Assembly (NCBI RefSeq): GCF_014646195.1
Contig: NZ_BMMZ01000003.1
Coordinates: forward strand, 372,001 to 436,000
Direction of reading: 5' to 3'
Length of the DNA stretch: 64,000 bases
DNA from: Microlunatus endophyticus
GTDB taxonomy: Bacteria; Actinomycetota; Actinomycetes; Propionibacteriales; Propionibacteriaceae
In this document: in pieces, positions 61,977 through 64,000 of the stretch
How the letters are laid out: each line of letters opens with the position of its first letter
How positions within the stretch are numbered: the first letter of the stretch is position 1
The notes under the pieces: model-generated
Told to the model about the DNA's origin: nothing
The model's database searches: none
Seen by the model: the letters and a program-made list of their open reading frames with translations, nothing else
Made by a program: the position numbers and the translations under genes

Positions 61977-64000
61977 GCCGGGATCTCCTGATGGTTCACG
62001 GCTCCGGCTTTGATATCGGCCAACGTCGACAAGAACCCACGGGTCGTCCCCGGGTCGCGCACCGCGACCCTGATCCAATCCGGACCGAGCCCGGGGAAGG
62101 TGTCGCCCCGCCGTGCGGCGACACCATGATCGCGCAGTGCGAGCCGTAGCCAACCCGGTCGCCCCGGCCAGCCGGCACAGTCGACCAGGACGAACGGCGT
62201 CGCCGGATCCCCGAGGACGCTCAGGCCGAGGTCGCGAAGTCCGGAGACCAGTGGCGTACGCAACCGGTCGAATTCCTCCGCTGCGCGGGCGGCTTCCGCC
62301 CGAGCCTGTGCTGACAGGCAGGCGACGATCGCGTCGGCTGCCGGAGTCGAGACCGACCAGGGGGCCTGCTGCCGGCGGAGGTCGGCGATGATGGCCGGAT
62401 CACCGACGGCGTACCCGGCGCGCAGGCCGGCCAGGCCCCAGGTCTTGGTCAACGAGCGCAACACGACGATGCCGGTCAGATCCCCGCCCAGCAACGACTC
62501 CCGCTCCCCCGGAACAGCATCCATGAACGCCTCGTCGACACACACCACCCGGCCCGGCCGGACCAGCGCACGGATCTGATCGGCGGGGTGCAGGACGCCG
62601 GTCGGGTTGGTCGGGTTGCCGATCATGATCAGATTCGCATGATCATCGACGGCGGACGGATCGAGGACGAAACCGTCGGCCTCCGACAACACCAGCCGTC
62701 TGGGCCTGCGACCGGCAGCCCGGAGCGCGGCCTCGGGCTCGGTGAACTGCGGGTGCACCACCAGCGGATGATCACCGCGTACGCCCCGGGCGATCAGGGT
62801 GAACCCTTCGGCACCACCAGCAGTCGGCAACACCTGGTCGATATCGGCACCGTGCGCCGCCGCGATCGCCTGCGTCGCTGCATCGATCCGCGGATAGCCG
62901 GCGAGATGATCGATGCTGTCCCGCAGAATCGTCGCCAGCCAGGCCGGCGGTGCGCCCAGCCGGACGTTGACCGCCAGGTCGACCAGCCCGTCGGCGATGT
63001 CCCGGTCGCCGTGATGATCAAGGTCGTAGGCGTGCTGGCCGACGCGCTGCCGATAGCGATGCGCAGCATCGGCGAACCGCTGTGCGACGGTCGGATGTCC
63101 CGCCCAGTGGATATGCAGATAGGAGGCGTGCACGGTCGGCGTACCGGTGCCGGCCGGATCCAGGGAGAAGCCTTCCGGCCGTCCGCCCAACAGCCATGCC
63201 GGCGGGGTGGATCCGTCCGGTGTCACCGCGGTCCGATGGAACTCGTGTCCGGTCACGGTTTCGCCGGCCCCGGCCAGTAGCTGATCATGATCGGCGACGC
63301 CGGTGCGGTAGCCCAGCGTGAGCCGCTCGGTCATGACACCGTCGGTCGGGAGCACGCCGACCATCGGTTGGTCGTCGCAGCTCTTCGCCAGGTAGAGCAG
63401 CCCGGCGCATTCGGCGACCGTCGGAACGCCTCGTCCTACGGCGTCCGCGATGGCGTCACGCAGCGGGGCATTCCTGGCCAATGACTCCGCGTGTACTTCC
63501 GGGAATCCTCCGCCCAGATAGATTCCCGCCGTGTCCGCCGGCAGCGCGATGTCCTCGGCAGGGTCGAAGCTGACCGGGCGGCAGCCGGCGGCCGACAACA
63601 ACTCCTCGGTCTCGGCGTACCGGAAGGTGAAGGCCCGTCCGCCCGCGATCGCGACGACGGGGCGCTCATCCGACGCGGGACGGACGACGGTGGTCGGATC
63701 CCAGGGTGTCCCAGCGATCACGGGGGCGTTGCGAGCAGCCGTCAGGACCGCGTCCAGGTCGACGCTGTCGGCCAGTTCGTCGGCGAGCCGGCCGATCACG
63801 TCGACGGCGTCCGGCCGCTCCGCAGCCGGCATCAGACCGAGGTGGCGGGACGGTACCGAGACACCGCGATCGCGCGGCACGGCGCCGAGTGTGACGATGC
63901 CGTGATCGTCGAGTGCCCGCCTGATCTCCCCGGCATGGCGCGGCGAGCCGACCTTGTTCATGATCACGCCGGCGATCGACAACCGCGCATCCTCGGCGAT
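61973..64000 (-). CDS. cobB: Fusion: cobyrinate a,c-diamide synthase (CobB, partial) - threonine-phosphate decarboxylase/aminotransferase (CobC/CobD-like)
   Basis: The right edge cuts the N-terminus; at least 675 residues remain in an open frame, starting within CobB (LSIAGVIMNKVGSPRHAG). The CobB glutamine-amidotransferase part has IYLGGGFPEVHAE and the catalytic Cys in VPTVAECAGLLYLAKS. From about residue 330 of the visible protein a PLP aminotransferase begins (LAVNVRLGAPPAWLATILRD), with ANLIMIGNPTNPTG, the Asp/Glu in VVCVDEAFMD and the PLP lysine in VLRSLTKTWGLAGLRAGYA. The second half matches CobC/threonine-phosphate decarboxylase, which makes the aminopropanol arm. Fusion of these enzymes is uncommon. 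First visible gene of the operon. Confidence 0.85.
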   Translation of the reverse strand: MAEDARLSIAGVIMNKVGSPRHAGEIRRALDDHGIVTLGAVPRDRGVSVPSRHLGLMPAAERPDAVDVIGRLADELADSVDLDAVLTAARNAPVIAGTPWDPTTVVRPASDERPVVAIAGGRAFTFRYAETEELLSAAGCRPVSFDPAEDIALPADTAGIYLGGGFPEVHAESLARNAPLRDAIADAVGRGVPTVAECAGLLYLAKSCDDQPMVGVLPTDGVMTERLTLGYRTGVADHDQLLAGAGETVTGHEFHRTAVTPDGSTPPAWLLGGRPEGFSLDPAGTGTPTVHASYLHIHWAGHPTVAQRFADAAHRYRQRVGQHAYDLDHHGDRDIADGLVDLAVNVRLGAPPAWLATILRDSIDHLAGYPRIDAATQAIAAAHGADIDQVLPTAGGAEGFTLIARGVRGDHPLVVHPQFTEPEAALRAAGRRPRRLVLSEADGFVLDPSAVDDHANLIMIGNPTNPTGVLHPADQIRALVRPGRVVCVDEAFMDAVPGERESLLGGDLTGIVVLRSLTKTWGLAGLRAGYAVGDPAIIADLRRQQAPWSVSTPAADAIVACLSAQARAEAARAAEEFDRLRTPLVSGLRDLGLSVLGDPATPFVLVDCAGWPGRPGWLRLALRDHGVAARRGDTFPGLGPDWIRVAVRDPGTTRGFLSTLADIKAGAVNHQEIPA

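Overview
The window is high-GC DNA with dense, short-spaced genes, frequent GTG starts and many 4-base ATGA/GTGA gene overlaps. Its gene families (DUF2342 metalloprotease beside dacB, family-I pyrophosphatase, MmyB-type regulators, GH78/GH2 enzymes, a corrin pathway with CobK/CobA) point to an actinomycete, most likely a soil Propionibacteriales member of the Microlunatus type. That placement is inference from gene content and base usage; there is no rRNA or tRNA in the window.

Layout. 0-9.8 kb holds housekeeping and stress genes: a partial DUF2342 metalloprotease, an ArsR-DUF899-SRPBCC operon, a two-domain glycosyltransferase, dacB, ppa, an RNA-methylase-like protein, a sulfotransferase, a CE7 esterase and a SixA-like phosphatase. 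9.8-37.6 kb is a large surface-polysaccharide locus in blocks. Two forward genes (priming polyprenyl glycosylphosphotransferase and acyltransferase) are followed by a decayed IS110-type transposase. A seven-gene reverse operon (25.8 to 13.6 kb) encodes a giant PKD/LamG surface protein, a lipoprotein, a pyruvyl transferase, a Wzx-like flippase, an FrhB-like Fe-S protein, a Wzy-like polymerase/ligase and a Wzz/tyrosine kinase. A five-gene reverse operon (29.6 to 26.0 kb) encodes a degenerate cytidylyltransferase, a CDP-alcohol phosphotransferase, an intact cytidylyltransferase, a GT2 and a DUF6492 protein. A divergent forward block (29.9 to 37.6 kb) encodes a GT4, a Gfo/Idh oxidoreductase, a TIM-barrel-like protein of unknown role, a second GT4 and two GH6 cellulase-like hydrolases. 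The divergent promoter at 29.6-29.86 kb carries a perfect TGTGA-N6-TCACA (Crp/GlxR-type) site and two inverted repeats.

37.5-51.1 kb is accessory metabolism: two MFS exporters, an ArsR-type regulator, a PNPOx-fold protein, a P-loop kinase, a GH2 enzyme, a lipoprotein, the conserved ATP-grasp/alpha-E/transglutaminase operon and a GH78 rhamnosidase. 51.4-59.4 kb has a small membrane protein, an MmyB-type regulator divergent from an alcohol dehydrogenase/aldo-keto reductase/cupin operon, and an MMPL exporter-histidine kinase-response regulator-small protein operon. 59.5-64.0 kb is a cobalamin operon (a CobB-aminotransferase fusion running off the right edge, cobA, cobD, cobK).

How the parts work together (inference): the polysaccharide locus looks like a complete Wzx/Wzy-type pathway with acyl, pyruvyl and probably phospho-alcohol decoration, a giant adhesin-like surface protein, and two secreted GH6 enzymes that may trim a beta-1,4-glucan-like product. 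This locus is the best candidate for an undescribed system.
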